Source: Gardnerella piotii (lineage in GTDB: Bacteria; Actinomycetota; Actinomycetes; Actinomycetales; Bifidobacteriaceae). Taken from it: a stretch of 64,000 bases of DNA. Where the stretch lies: the NCBI RefSeq assembly GCF_003397585.1, contig NZ_QJUV01000001.1:310001-374000 (forward strand), in the 5' to 3' direction. The notes beneath the pieces are model-generated. The model worked only from the letters and a program-made list of their open reading frames with translations. It did not search any database and was not told where the DNA came from. Numbering within the stretch: position 1 is the stretch's first letter; each line of letters begins with the position of its first letter. Positions 53,434 through 62,861 of this stretch are shown in pieces. A program made the position numbers and the translations under genes.

Positions 53434-55107
53434 TTACGCTAAAGCCTTGTCTACTACAGCAGTAGCTTCCTCAAGCACCTTATCTAGCGCTTCTGGAGAA
53501 ACGAAGGACTCAGCATAAACCTTGTAAATGTTCTCGGTACCAGATGGGCGAGCAGCGAACCAATTGTTCTTAGTTGTAACCTTCAAACCGCCAATCTTAG
53601 CGCCGTTTCCAGGAGCTTCCGTAAGCTTTGCTGTAATATCTTCGCCAGCAAGCTTAGTCGCTTCAACGTCGTTTCCGCTTAGAGCTGCAAACTTTTGCTT
53701 TTGCTCAAGTGTTGTTGGCGTATCTACGCGCTTGTACCAGCTTTCGCCAAAGCGAGCAACCTGGTCTTGATGAAGCTGAGCAGGATTCTTGCCAGTCTTT
53801 GCAGTGATTTCTGCAGCGAGCAAATCAGGAATCAAGCCATCTTTATCGGTGGTCCACACGCGGCCATCCTTGCGCAAGAAGCTCATGCCAGAGCTTTCCT
53901 CGCCGCCGAAAGCAACTTCGCCACTAAAGAGAGGCTCAACAAACCACTTAAAGCCAACAGGAACTTCCACAAGCTTTGCGTTAATAGAAGCAGCTACGCG
54001 GTCAATCAAAGAAGAAGACACAAGCGTCTTGCCGATTGCAGTATTCTTTGGCCAATCTGGGCGAGCGCCGCCGAACAAGTATTCCACGCAAACTGCAATG
54101 TAGTGGTTTGGATTCATAACACCCCAGTTAGGGCACACAATTCCGTGGCGGTCGGCATCTGGATCGGTGCCGCCAACCAGATCGTACTTATCCCAAGCGC
54201 CAGCGTTAAGCTGATCAACTAAGCCCTTCATTGCGTAAGGGGAGCTTGGATCCATACGAATCTTTCCATCGTGATCGATTGTCATGAATCGCCAAGTTGG
54301 GTCAACATCTGGGCGCACAACGCCAATGTTCAAACCGTACTTTTCGTTCATAAGTGGCCAGTAGTTTACGCTTGCACCGCCGAGTGGATCAATTCCCAAG
54401 CGCACGCCGCTAGAGCGAATTACATCGAAGTCAATAACGTTTGCCAAATCGCTAACGTAGTGTTCGCGGTAATCGAAGCCTTCAACCAAATCAGACTTGA
54501 TTGCTTCCTCGAAAGGCACGCGCTTAATGGACTTGTAATTGTCGAGCAATTCGTTTGCGCGGTTTGCAATCGCATTAGTTACGTCTGCTGGGGCAGGGCC
54601 GCCAGTTACAGGATCGTACTTAAAACCGCCGTCAGTTGGGGGATTGTGCGAAGGTGTTACAACGATGCCATCTGCCAAGCCGTCTCCGCTAAAGCGCTGA
54701 GTGCCATCTGCTGCGCGGTTATGCGTCAAAATAGCTTGCGACACAACAGGCGTTGGAACAAAGTCGCCTCGCGAGTCCACACGAACGCGAACGCCGTTAG
54801 CAACCAAAACTTCGATTGCCGTTTTTTGAGCAGGCTCCGAAAGAGCGTGCGTATCTCTACCAATATAAAGAGGGCCAGTTACGCCAGCCTTCTTGCGGTA
54901 TTCGGCAATGGCTTGTGTGATTGCAACAATGTGAGCTTCGTTAAACGAAGTTTTTAAAGCGGAACCACGGTGACCAGACGTGCCGAAAATAACGCGCTGT
55001 TCTGGAATATTGGAATTTGGAACTTCATCGTAGTAAGCGCCAATCAAAGCGTCAACGTCTACTAGATCTTCTGGGGTGGCGGGCATTCCCGCATTTTTTG
55101 CTACCAT
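53434..55107 (-). CDS. pgm: Phosphoglucomutase (alpha-D-glucose-1-phosphate type)
   Basis: 557 residues. FGTSGHRGSALKTSFNEAHI near the N-terminus, phosphoserine loop VVTPSHNPPTDGGFKYD, metal-binding GGTDPDADRHG and sugar-binding GGEESSGMSF are all present. The end GLKVTTKNNWFAARPSGTEN binds phosphate. It interconverts glucose-1-phosphate and glucose-6-phosphate, linking glycogen/maltodextrin use (malQ) to central metabolism. It follows the lipid-kinase gene by 30 nt with little Shine-Dalgarno, so it may be read as part of that transcript. Confidence 0.96.
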   Translation of the reverse strand: MVAKNAGMPATPEDLVDVDALIGAYYDEVPNSNIPEQRVIFGTSGHRGSALKTSFNEAHIVAITQAIAEYRKKAGVTGPLYIGRDTHALSEPAQKTAIEVLVANGVRVRVDSRGDFVPTPVVSQAILTHNRAADGTQRFSGDGLADGIVVTPSHNPPTDGGFKYDPVTGGPAPADVTNAIANRANELLDNYKSIKRVPFEEAIKSDLVEGFDYREHYVSDLANVIDFDVIRSSGVRLGIDPLGGASVNYWPLMNEKYGLNIGVVRPDVDPTWRFMTIDHDGKIRMDPSSPYAMKGLVDQLNAGAWDKYDLVGGTDPDADRHGIVCPNWGVMNPNHYIAVCVEYLFGGARPDWPKNTAIGKTLVSSSLIDRVAASINAKLVEVPVGFKWFVEPLFSGEVAFGGEESSGMSFLRKDGRVWTTDKDGLIPDLLAAEITAKTGKNPAQLHQDQVARFGESWYKRVDTPTTLEQKQKFAALSGNDVEATKLAGEDITAKLTEAPGNGAKIGGLKVTTKNNWFAARPSGTENIYKVYAESFVSPEALDKVLEEATAVVDKALA

Positions 55108-55137
55108 AATTTTTTATTTTGCCACGGCGGCGGTATT

Positions 55138-56292
55138 TTAACGTAAGTCGGCGGTATTTTGAGTTAAAGAAGATTGCAAACTCTGTGGCACGCGCACGCA
55201 TAATGCTCGTTTATCTACACTAAAACGCAAGTGTTTTGTGTAGCCTAAAATATCTCCATCAACCTGCACGGGAGCCGATCTCTCAAGCTTTACAGTAGCT
55301 GCCAGCCCCTGCGATTGGTCAATCTTGGAGTTTGTAGAAAGTGGGCTTTGTTGCGCTTTTCCTGTAACGGTTTGGTGCACAACATCTCCAAATAAGTTAG
55401 CCCATCCAATTAATCCGCCAGAAGTGTCAATAACCTCAAAGTCGAGTATGCCATCGTCGTAAGCTGCATCTGGCATAAGTGAAAACATTGGAATCTGGCC
55501 GCAATTTCCAGCCATAAGCGTGCGGAAAGATATTGCCTTAGATGTGTAATCCGTTCCATCTTTGCGTGTAAAAGTAACGTCTCCGCGGTATTTTGGCGCA
55601 AATAAGTGCTTAACGCCTGCAACAAAATACGCAAGCCAGCTTATGTTCTTTTTAAGCGCAGGATTAGTGTCGTCTATCATAAGCGCGTCGAATCCAATTC
55701 CCGCAATAATCAAGAACGCATGACCGTGATCTTCGTACGGCTTGTCGAGTATAAAAACGCGACCAACGTCAACAAACCTAGATCCATGGCTAGTTGCCAC
55801 TTTTAGCGCAGCTTGAACATCGTCTACAGGAATCCCCATGTTTCGCGCGAACAAATTTCCCGTTCCAATTGGAATTATTCCCATTGCGTGGTTTGTTCCG
55901 CTAACTGCGCTCGCAACCGTTCTAACAGTGCCATCTCCGCCAACAGCAACAACAACATTTGCGCCATTTTTCAAAGCTTCTAGCGCGCATTCGCGCCCGT
56001 CTTTATTAAGCTGTGTATCTATTATTTCGTAAGTAAGATTGTTAGAAGCACAGTAATCTTTAATGCTTTTTCGGTATTCTTCGGCTTGCGGTTTAGAAGG
56101 ATTTAGTATAAAAGCGTAGTGAACGCTGTCTCCATGCCTTTCTGCCAGTTTTTCTGCTAAATGATGCTTCTTCAGGGTACGCGTAACTATCATGATGACG
56201 AATGGCGCAAAAACTAGCGCAAAAACAATCACCATTAACGCAATTGTTGCTTGAATTGGCATATCTGGCATATTTATTATTCTTGCACACAT
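55138..56292 (-). CDS. Diacylglycerol kinase-family lipid kinase
   Basis: 384 residues. One N-terminal membrane helix (QATIALMVIVFALVFAPFVI) is followed by the DAGK catalytic domain: HYAFILNPSKPQAEEYR, ANVVVAVGGDGTVRTVASAV and IIPIGTGNLFARNMGIP, the glycine-rich nucleotide loop. It likely phosphorylates diacylglycerol or a related lipid at the inner membrane face. The start at 56292 lacks a strong Shine-Dalgarno; the internal ATG of MPDMPIQ is an alternative. The 280-nt gap upstream holds degenerate CTGATTAGCGC-type repeats (about 56376-56455). Confidence 0.88.
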   Translation of the reverse strand: MCARIINMPDMPIQATIALMVIVFALVFAPFVIMIVTRTLKKHHLAEKLAERHGDSVHYAFILNPSKPQAEEYRKSIKDYCASNNLTYEIIDTQLNKDGRECALEALKNGANVVVAVGGDGTVRTVASAVSGTNHAMGIIPIGTGNLFARNMGIPVDDVQAALKVATSHGSRFVDVGRVFILDKPYEDHGHAFLIIAGIGFDALMIDDTNPALKKNISWLAYFVAGVKHLFAPKYRGDVTFTRKDGTDYTSKAISFRTLMAGNCGQIPMFSLMPDAAYDDGILDFEVIDTSGGLIGWANLFGDVVHQTVTGKAQQSPLSTNSKIDQSQGLAATVKLERSAPVQVDGDILGYTKHLRFSVDKRALCVRVPQSLQSSLTQNTADLR

Positions 56293-56572
56293 CTTTAAGA
56301 TATGGACATTATTTTGATAATATTTATAAAATTTGATTATTTCTTTACATTTTCATCACTTATTGCGTTATTTTACGCGTTGATGCATCTGATTAAGCGC
56401 CTGATTGCTACATCTGATTAGCGCATTGATTATGAGCTTGATTATGCGTTTAATTACATTTTGACGCTGGCATGTTCGCTTAGTTAGTGCCATTTATATG
56501 ATTTTTATATGCTAAGCAAGTGATAGACTTACAACGTGCGTTTGCGCGTAGAACTAGCAGGGGTTTAAGGTT

Positions 56573-58093
56573 ATGTCTGAATCGCAAGAAAATAATATGA
56601 GCGTTTTTGAATCCGACGATACTGAACAATTTGAAGTATCGAAAAAACGTGTTAAAGGCAATAAGTCTGCGCTTGTATTGCTTTACTCGTTTATTATTTT
56701 CTTAATACTTGTGGTTGCTGCTTTTGTAGGGTCGCAAGCATACTTCCGTGACCGTGTTGCTCCTGGAGTGCATTTTGCTGGCAGCAGTGAAGTTTCGGGC
56801 GCGCAGATTGAAAAAGTCACAGATGCTGTAAATAGGGCGATTGAAAACACAAAGATTGAGATTAAAGACGATTCTGGAAAAAGCTCTGTTGAAACACTTA
56901 AAGACTTATCGGTAAGTGTAGATAAAAGCGCAACTGTGCAAAACATTATGCGCGCAAAGCACAATAACGTGTTTACAATGCTTATGCCTTGGTTGCAAGA
57001 AAACGTTGGACTTAAAGCCAAGCTAGACAACGAAAGCATGGACGCGTACATTGTTAAAAAGTTTGTTAGCGAAAAAGATAGGGCAATGCCTTATACTGCT
57101 AAGTTCGATTCTTCTTCTAACTCTTATGTTGTAGAAGATGGTGTTCCAGGGCGTACGATTATAACTTTGCCAGTTCGCGAGGCTATTAAGCGCGTTCTAG
57201 AAAATCCTGGTAAAACAGTAAAAGTTACAGTTGGCTCTCGTAAGGTAGAAGCTCCAATTAAACGTGATGTAGCGCAGAAAACTGTTGATCAACTCAATAA
57301 TTTGATATCTAAAAAAATTACGTTAGACAATGGCGATTCAAAAGATTTTACGCTTTCAAAGGCTGTTTTAGCATCTTGGATTAAGATTGATGCAGATTGT
57401 GCAAAAAAGAAGATTTCGTACAAGGTTGATGCCTCTGCTGCCGACGCATGGCTTTCTAAAGAGCTTGCTAAGAATCTTAATCAACAAAAAGTAGACCAAG
57501 AAGACACCTATAACAAGCAAGGAAAGTTTATATTAACAACGCTTAAGGGTGAAAATGGTATAGAAGTTAAGTATTCTAAAGACTTTGCAAACAAGGTTGT
57601 TCAAGCTGTAGAAAAGTCGGCAGATGCAAAGCTTAGTGTTCCAACAAACGTTGTTAAGTTTGGAATCGAAAAAAAGACTGTTGACATGCGCGTTGTTGTT
57701 AACAAGTCAAACCAAACAATAAGCGTTTACAAAGATGATCAGCTTCTTAAAACATTCCCAGTTTGCAGTGGCTCAAACGGTTATTACGAAACGCCAAACG
57801 GAACGTACTTTATTTACTTGCGCTACCGAGTGCAAGATATGCGCGGATTTAACCGAAACGGCTCTAGGTATTTCTTGCCTGGAATCACTTGGGTTAGCTA
57901 CTTTAACGGCGGAATCTCATTCCACACCGCTCTTTGGAACAATGTTGGTATATCTCAAGGATACCCTGCAAAGTATGGTTCTCATGGATGCATAAACATG
58001 TATGAGCAAGATGCAAAGTGGGTGTTTGAAAACTGCCCTCGCGGAACAGTTGTGGAAGTTGTTGGAGAACAACCAGATGGACCAGTCCGCTAA
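56573..58093 (+). CDS. L,D-transpeptidase (YkuD domain) with VanW-type peptidoglycan-binding region
   Basis: 506 residues. Cytosolic N-terminus of about 35 residues, membrane helix LVLLYSFIIFLILVVAAFVG, then an extracytoplasmic alpha/beta region starting VAPGVHFAGSSEVSG that resembles YoaR/VanW-associated domains. The YkuD catalytic domain is at the C-terminus: MRVVVNKSNQTISVYKDDQL, FHTALW and the nucleophile Cys473 in SHGCINMYEQ. It makes 3-3 peptide cross-links, or attaches proteins, in peptidoglycan and resists most beta-lactams. It overlaps the next gene by 17 nt, so they are translated together. Confidence 0.93.
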   Translation: MSESQENNMSVFESDDTEQFEVSKKRVKGNKSALVLLYSFIIFLILVVAAFVGSQAYFRDRVAPGVHFAGSSEVSGAQIEKVTDAVNRAIENTKIEIKDDSGKSSVETLKDLSVSVDKSATVQNIMRAKHNNVFTMLMPWLQENVGLKAKLDNESMDAYIVKKFVSEKDRAMPYTAKFDSSSNSYVVEDGVPGRTIITLPVREAIKRVLENPGKTVKVTVGSRKVEAPIKRDVAQKTVDQLNNLISKKITLDNGDSKDFTLSKAVLASWIKIDADCAKKKISYKVDASAADAWLSKELAKNLNQQKVDQEDTYNKQGKFILTTLKGENGIEVKYSKDFANKVVQAVEKSADAKLSVPTNVVKFGIEKKTVDMRVVVNKSNQTISVYKDDQLLKTFPVCSGSNGYYETPNGTYFIYLRYRVQDMRGFNRNGSRYFLPGITWVSYFNGGISFHTALWNNVGISQGYPAKYGSHGCINMYEQDAKWVFENCPRGTVVEVVGEQPDGPVR

Positions 58094-59387
58094 TAAAGCA
58101 GCGAATTTGAAGGGCGATTTGCCTGCTGCATCTAGAAGAGTTAGTAGCACTCCGATTCAGGTTCGTGTTACAGAAACGCTGTTTGATGCTCCTTCTAGCG
58201 AAGAGCGCTTAGATAAAAAGCCTCCGATTGTTCAATTTGCTAGAAAGTTTGCAACGTCTAGCTTTGGACTTTGGGTGCGCATAAGTGGCAAAATCGCTCG
58301 GCATTTTGGCTGGTTCCCTAGCGTTGAGCCATACATTGGTTACGGTACCGATCGCTACGCACGCTTGATTTGCCGAACTGTTCTAGCGCCTAAAAATGGA
58401 CATCATTCCGCGTTAAAGCGCGGTATTTACGCAATGCTTGTTGTTCCTGCGATTCGCGTTAAGGTTGCTCTAAGTATTGATAATGTTGCTGTTGAATGGG
58501 CGCAGGTTGGCGATTCTTCCGTGTACGATAAGCCAGATTCTGCGTATAACAGTAGCGCAGAATATTGCGTTTCGGATTGTTCGGGTTACTTGGATTTGGT
58601 TACCGAAAGGTCGCTTTTGCCAGGTGAACACAAGGTTTCGTACAAGGTCGATAATCGCAATGCTGTTGAAGCAAGCATGTTTGTTATATCGGAGCAAACG
58701 CCTTTAGGTATTATTTCCGACGTTGACGATACTATTATGGTCACTCAAGCGCCTTCTCCTCTTAGAGCTGCTTACAATTTGCTTATTATGAATCCAGAGC
58801 ATAGGCATGCTGTTGATGGAATGAGCCACTTTTTTAGGCGTATTAAGGATTCAATTCCTAGCACTCCTTTCTTCTACCTTTCCACTTCTCCTTGGAATGT
58901 GGAAGCTTCAATCCGACACTTTATTTTGCGCGAAGGTTTTCCTGCGGGACCTCTTCTTCTTAGGGATTTAGACCCGCGTCCTAAGACTTTTGTTCCAACT
59001 GGCCCGCAGCACAAGCTTGAGTTTGCTCAACAGCTTATGGATGATTTTCCAGACATGCGATTTGTTCTTATTGGAGATGACGGTCAAAAAGACCCTTCGA
59101 CTTATGCAAAAATCATTGAAAAATTCCCAAATCGAGTTCTTGCTGTTGGCATACGTCAGCTTAAAAAAGACGCAACTTTGGTTGATTTTAGGCGAAGCAT
59201 GTCTAAGAATTTTGGTGTGACTCTTGCATCTTCTAGAGTTGCTAAAACTTGCAATGATATTTTTGTTGAAGCTAAGGGTGCAGCTGGTACTTTTGAAGGT
59301 GTTCCGTTTTTTGCTGCTCAAAATGGCAATTTGCTAGAAGATATTATGATTCCGTTTATTATGGATTCTGTTAATTGCAAAGAATGA
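58077..59387 (+). CDS. App1/DUF2183 family phosphatase-like protein
   Basis: 436 residues from ATG 58077 (GGAG upstream), starting within the L,D-transpeptidase gene. The C-terminal half has the DUF2183 HAD-like features: GIISDVDDTIMVTQAP (DXDDT), FFYLSTSPWNVEASIRHFIL, GPQHKLEFAQQLMDDFPDMR and VLIGDDGQKDPSTYAKI. The yeast homologue App1 is a phosphatidate phosphatase; bacterial members are uncharacterised. Coupled to the L,D-transpeptidase, which hints at an envelope-related role. Confidence 0.87.
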   Translation: MDQSANKAANLKGDLPAASRRVSSTPIQVRVTETLFDAPSSEERLDKKPPIVQFARKFATSSFGLWVRISGKIARHFGWFPSVEPYIGYGTDRYARLICRTVLAPKNGHHSALKRGIYAMLVVPAIRVKVALSIDNVAVEWAQVGDSSVYDKPDSAYNSSAEYCVSDCSGYLDLVTERSLLPGEHKVSYKVDNRNAVEASMFVISEQTPLGIISDVDDTIMVTQAPSPLRAAYNLLIMNPEHRHAVDGMSHFFRRIKDSIPSTPFFYLSTSPWNVEASIRHFILREGFPAGPLLLRDLDPRPKTFVPTGPQHKLEFAQQLMDDFPDMRFVLIGDDGQKDPSTYAKIIEKFPNRVLAVGIRQLKKDATLVDFRRSMSKNFGVTLASSRVAKTCNDIFVEAKGAAGTFEGVPFFAAQNGNLLEDIMIPFIMDSVNCKE

Positions 59388-59405
59388 TTTTAATCAAAGA
59401 CTGAT

Positions 59406-59480
59406 TTTAAGTGTTTTAAGTGTCTTAAGTGTTGTAAGTGTTTTAAGTGTTGTAAAGATTATAAAGATTGTAAAGGTTAT
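59406..59480. repeat. Tandem 8-10-nt repeats running into the oligopeptidase start
   Basis: Units of the form TTAAGTGTTT/TTAAGTGTC/TTAAGTGTTG fill 59406-59452, followed by TAAAGATTA, TAAAGATTG and TAAAGGTTA up to ATG 59483. The last unit supplies the AAAGG Shine-Dalgarno. Confidence 0.8.
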
Positions 59481-59482
59481 AA

Positions 59483-62059
59483 ATGGAAGATAATTCGCTA
59501 AAAGTTGGTGATTTTAATACTGCTAAAAAGCCACTTCTTGCAAAACGAGTTGACTACGTTCGTAAGTTTCACAACGATGTGTTTGTAGACGAATATGCGT
59601 GGATGAGTAACACTAAATCCAAGGAGTTGCGCGAGTATATTGATGCTCAAAATGAGTACACTAGCAAACGCGTTTCTAGTTTAGAGCCTTTACGTAAACA
59701 TTTGTTTAGCGAGCTAAAAAGTCGTGTTCAAGAAACAGATATGTCGGTTCCAACTCGCATGGATGGCTATTGGTATTACGTTAGAACCGAAGAAGGCAAA
59801 CAATATGGCGTTCAATGCCGTATGAAAATTAAGAGCGAAGATGATTGGAATCCACCTGTTATAGATGAGCGCGCTCATGCTGGTCAAACGCCATGCGAAG
59901 AGGTTATTTTTGACGCAAATATAGAAGCTAACCGTTTTAATGGCGGATTCTTTCAGCTTGGCGGAATGGATATTAGCTTAGACGGTAAGCGAATGCTGTT
60001 TGGAGTTGATTCTAAGGGCGATGAAAGATTTGACTTTTATATTCGCGATTTTTGCGCGGAGGAAAGTGGCGATTTTGATTGCAAAAATGGCGAAAATATC
60101 GAAGAAAATGGTAGCGAAAGCGCCGATTACATCACTCGCTATAACAATAGCTTTGTAACACTTTCGGATTGCATAAAAGGCATATCTTCTGCGCTTTTAA
60201 CGCCAGATGGAAAATGGGTTTTCTACGTAACTTTAGATAGTGCTTGGAGGCCATACCAAGTGTTTAGGCATAAGGTTGGAACAAGTGTAGAAAATGACGT
60301 TAAAGTTTTTGAAGATTTAGACGAACGCTTTTTTGTTAGCGTGTACGAAAGCTTCGACGAGCGAAGCGTTATTATAAACAGCAGCTCTAAAACCACTTCA
60401 CGCGTGTTAATGTTGCCTCTAAGCACACCAGAAGGCGATTTTAGAATGGTGCTTAAGCCTATAGAAAACGTAGAATACGACGTTTCGTTTGCGTGCTTTG
60501 AAAATGCTGGGCAAGATGGCAAAGATATTCCACTAATGTTTGTAAGCCACAATCTTAAAAATCCTAATTTTCAAATTGATGTTATAGATTTGCGAAAATA
60601 CTCTGCGGATTCAATGCCATTTAACATTGGCGAAGGTTATTGCATTGCGCAAGGGTCTCCATACGGATGCCAAAATGGTGATTTAATAGAAAAAGGTGCG
60701 AGCAAAAAAGCCATTAGTGCGCCATATTACAACAGCCAGAACCCTAAGATTTTGCAAGGATTACGCGGCTTAAGCGTGGATGGTTTAAGCGTTTATAAAA
60801 ACTACGTTGCTCTTTCTTTCCGTGCAAACGGCTTGCCTCAATTGGCAGTTATGACTAAAAGCAATGCCGTTGAAGATTTTAAGACTGGCTGTCCATGGAG
60901 ATTCCGTCTTGTAAAAGAAGATGGGTTTGTAGGAGATTCTTGCGATTGCGCGGTTTCTTGCGATTCTTTGGATCTTAACGATTCGTTGGAGGCTAGCGAT
61001 TCTTGCGCAAAAGTCGCAAGCTTCCGTTCCGCAAGCGCTCGCAAAGAATTGTCTAAAATAAGTCTTGAACAAGCCAAAAATAGTCGAATCAGCCTTATTG
61101 TTGCAACGGGAAATCCGTGTTATGAAGCGCCAAAAATACGTTATTCTTGCTCAAGTTACGCAACTCTTGGAGCGTTAAAAGAACTAGACCCAGCAACAGG
61201 TAAAAGCGTTTTGCTTAAGCGCGGAAAAATTTTAGGCGATTTTAACGAAAACGACTACGCAGAAAAACGAGTGTGGGTTAAAGTTCGAGATGGCGAGAGC
61301 GTGCCAGTTTCGCTAGTTTGGAAAAAAGACGCTGTTGCAAAAACGAACGCAATGTTTATAACAGCTTACGGAGCGTACGAGATTAGCAGCGATCCGTATT
61401 TTTCTGTTGCGCGTTTAAGCATGCTAGACAGAGGCGTGCTTTTTGCGCAAGTTCATGTGCGAGGCGGCGGAGAAATGGGTCGCGCGTGGTATGAGAATGG
61501 CAGGCGTCGAAATAAAAAACACACTTTTGAGGATTTTGTAGACGTTACTCGCGCTTTGCAACAAGCAGGGTATGCTGATGCGAATCAGACTGTTGCAAAT
61601 GGCGGTTCCGCGGGCGGCCTTCTTATGGGAGCTGTGGCAAATATGGCTCCGCAATGCTACGCAGGAATCGAAGCGGATGTTCCTTTTGTAGACGCGCTTA
61701 CGTCTATGCTAGACGACTCGTTGCCGCTTACTGTTACCGAGTGGGATGAGTGGGGAGACCCGTTGCACAATGCGCAAGATTACGCGTATCTAAAGTCTTA
61801 CACGCCTTACGAGAATGTGCCTGAGCATATTGAGCAGGGAGAGTTTCCAAAAATTCTTATAACGTCTTCGATTAACGACACTCGCGTTCTTGTTACGGAG
61901 CCGCTTAAGTGGCTTGCGCGATTGCAGGCGGCTGGAGCGGATGCGATTGCGCGCATTGAAACAGAAGGCGGCCACGGCGGAGGCTCTGGCAGGTATAAAA
62001 AGTGGGAAGAAGTTTGCTATGAAAACGCGTGGTGTTTAGATGCCATGGGTATTTCGTAG
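59483..62059 (+). CDS. ptrB: Oligopeptidase B (S9A prolyl-oligopeptidase family)
   Basis: 858 residues, cytosolic. The seven-bladed propeller half begins KRVDYVRKFHNDVFVDEYAW. In the alpha/beta hydrolase half the catalytic Ser is in NGGSAGGLLMGAV, Asp in TSSINDTRVLVTEPL and His in TEGGHGGGSGR. The EADVPFVDAL and TEWDEWGDP segments with acidic residues fit basic-residue specificity (Arg/Lys). It is longer than typical OpdB (about 690-710) owing to acidic Asn/Ser/Cys-containing insertions such as CAEESGDFDCKNGENIEENG in the propeller and another near residues 490-530 (CDCAVSCDSLDLNDSLEASD). Role: degradation of short peptides. Confidence 0.9.
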   Translation: MEDNSLKVGDFNTAKKPLLAKRVDYVRKFHNDVFVDEYAWMSNTKSKELREYIDAQNEYTSKRVSSLEPLRKHLFSELKSRVQETDMSVPTRMDGYWYYVRTEEGKQYGVQCRMKIKSEDDWNPPVIDERAHAGQTPCEEVIFDANIEANRFNGGFFQLGGMDISLDGKRMLFGVDSKGDERFDFYIRDFCAEESGDFDCKNGENIEENGSESADYITRYNNSFVTLSDCIKGISSALLTPDGKWVFYVTLDSAWRPYQVFRHKVGTSVENDVKVFEDLDERFFVSVYESFDERSVIINSSSKTTSRVLMLPLSTPEGDFRMVLKPIENVEYDVSFACFENAGQDGKDIPLMFVSHNLKNPNFQIDVIDLRKYSADSMPFNIGEGYCIAQGSPYGCQNGDLIEKGASKKAISAPYYNSQNPKILQGLRGLSVDGLSVYKNYVALSFRANGLPQLAVMTKSNAVEDFKTGCPWRFRLVKEDGFVGDSCDCAVSCDSLDLNDSLEASDSCAKVASFRSASARKELSKISLEQAKNSRISLIVATGNPCYEAPKIRYSCSSYATLGALKELDPATGKSVLLKRGKILGDFNENDYAEKRVWVKVRDGESVPVSLVWKKDAVAKTNAMFITAYGAYEISSDPYFSVARLSMLDRGVLFAQVHVRGGGEMGRAWYENGRRRNKKHTFEDFVDVTRALQQAGYADANQTVANGGSAGGLLMGAVANMAPQCYAGIEADVPFVDALTSMLDDSLPLTVTEWDEWGDPLHNAQDYAYLKSYTPYENVPEHIEQGEFPKILITSSINDTRVLVTEPLKWLARLQAAGADAIARIETEGGHGGGSGRYKKWEEVCYENAWCLDAMGIS

Positions 62060-62089
62060 AATATTTTTAAAACACATTGGAGGCTGATT

Positions 62090-62809
62090 GTGGTAATAGT
62101 AAAGCCAGATAAGCCCTACGTGGAAGACCTTCCGTTAACGCATACAGCGTTATTTAAGCAAGTGCCGCTAGACCAAGCGAGGGAGCTGCTAGAACACTTG
62201 CATGAGTCGGTTTTTTCTAAGGGGCAGGCGATTTTTAACGAAGGAGATACGGATCGCCGCATGTATCTTTTGGAGCGCGGACGCGTTAAGCTTGTACGTC
62301 ATTCAAGGGATAATCGTGTGCAATTGCTTAGCATTCACACGCATGGGGAAATTCTTGGGGAGATTCCTGTTTTTGACCCGTATGGCGGGCCGCGCACGGC
62401 TTCTGCGATTGCTATTACAGATAAAACTCGCGTGCTGTGGCTAGAAAATGAAGTACTTTTTAACTGGCTTGGACACCATCCTCGAGTTGCTGTAGATATG
62501 CTTCAAGTTTTGGCAGCGCGTTTAAGGGCAAATAACGAGCATATTTCTGATCTTGTTTTTATGGACGTTCCAGCAAGATTAGCAAAAACGCTTTTGAATC
62601 TTGCTTCTAGATTTGGAGAGCCTGTTAGAGAAGGCGTTTTAGTTCCTCACGATTTAACTCAAGAAGAGCTTGCGCAATTGGTTGGATCTTCTAGAGAAAC
62701 AGTTAATAAAGCGTTGATGGATTTTGCGCAAAGAGGTTGGATTAAAAGGCACGGAAGGTCGATTATTATTTATGAGCCTGGAATGTTGATTCGCCGAGCA
62801 GAAAGATAA
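62090..62809 (+). CDS. Crp/GlxR-type cyclic-nucleotide-responsive regulator
   Basis: 239 residues, GTG start after GGAGG. The cNMP-binding domain has GDTDRRMYLLERGRVKLV and a phosphate-binding cassette GEILGEIPVFDPYGGPRTAS, with Glu91, Arg102 and Thr103 kept and two extra residues against mycobacterial Crp. The winged helix has LTQEELAQLVGSSRETVNKA (residues 189-208), virtually the recognition helix of GlxR/Mycobacterium Crp, which binds TGTGA-N6-TCACA. A perfect site lies over the adhE promoter at 11713. It regulates carbon and energy genes in relatives. Upstream of a PBP gene, as in other actinobacteria. Confidence 0.93.
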   Translation: MVIVKPDKPYVEDLPLTHTALFKQVPLDQARELLEHLHESVFSKGQAIFNEGDTDRRMYLLERGRVKLVRHSRDNRVQLLSIHTHGEILGEIPVFDPYGGPRTASAIAITDKTRVLWLENEVLFNWLGHHPRVAVDMLQVLAARLRANNEHISDLVFMDVPARLAKTLLNLASRFGEPVREGVLVPHDLTQEELAQLVGSSRETVNKALMDFAQRGWIKRHGRSIIIYEPGMLIRRAER

Positions 62810-62861
62810 ATCGCACAAATCGCGCAAATCTTATAAATTGCGATTTTTGCGTGCCGCAACG

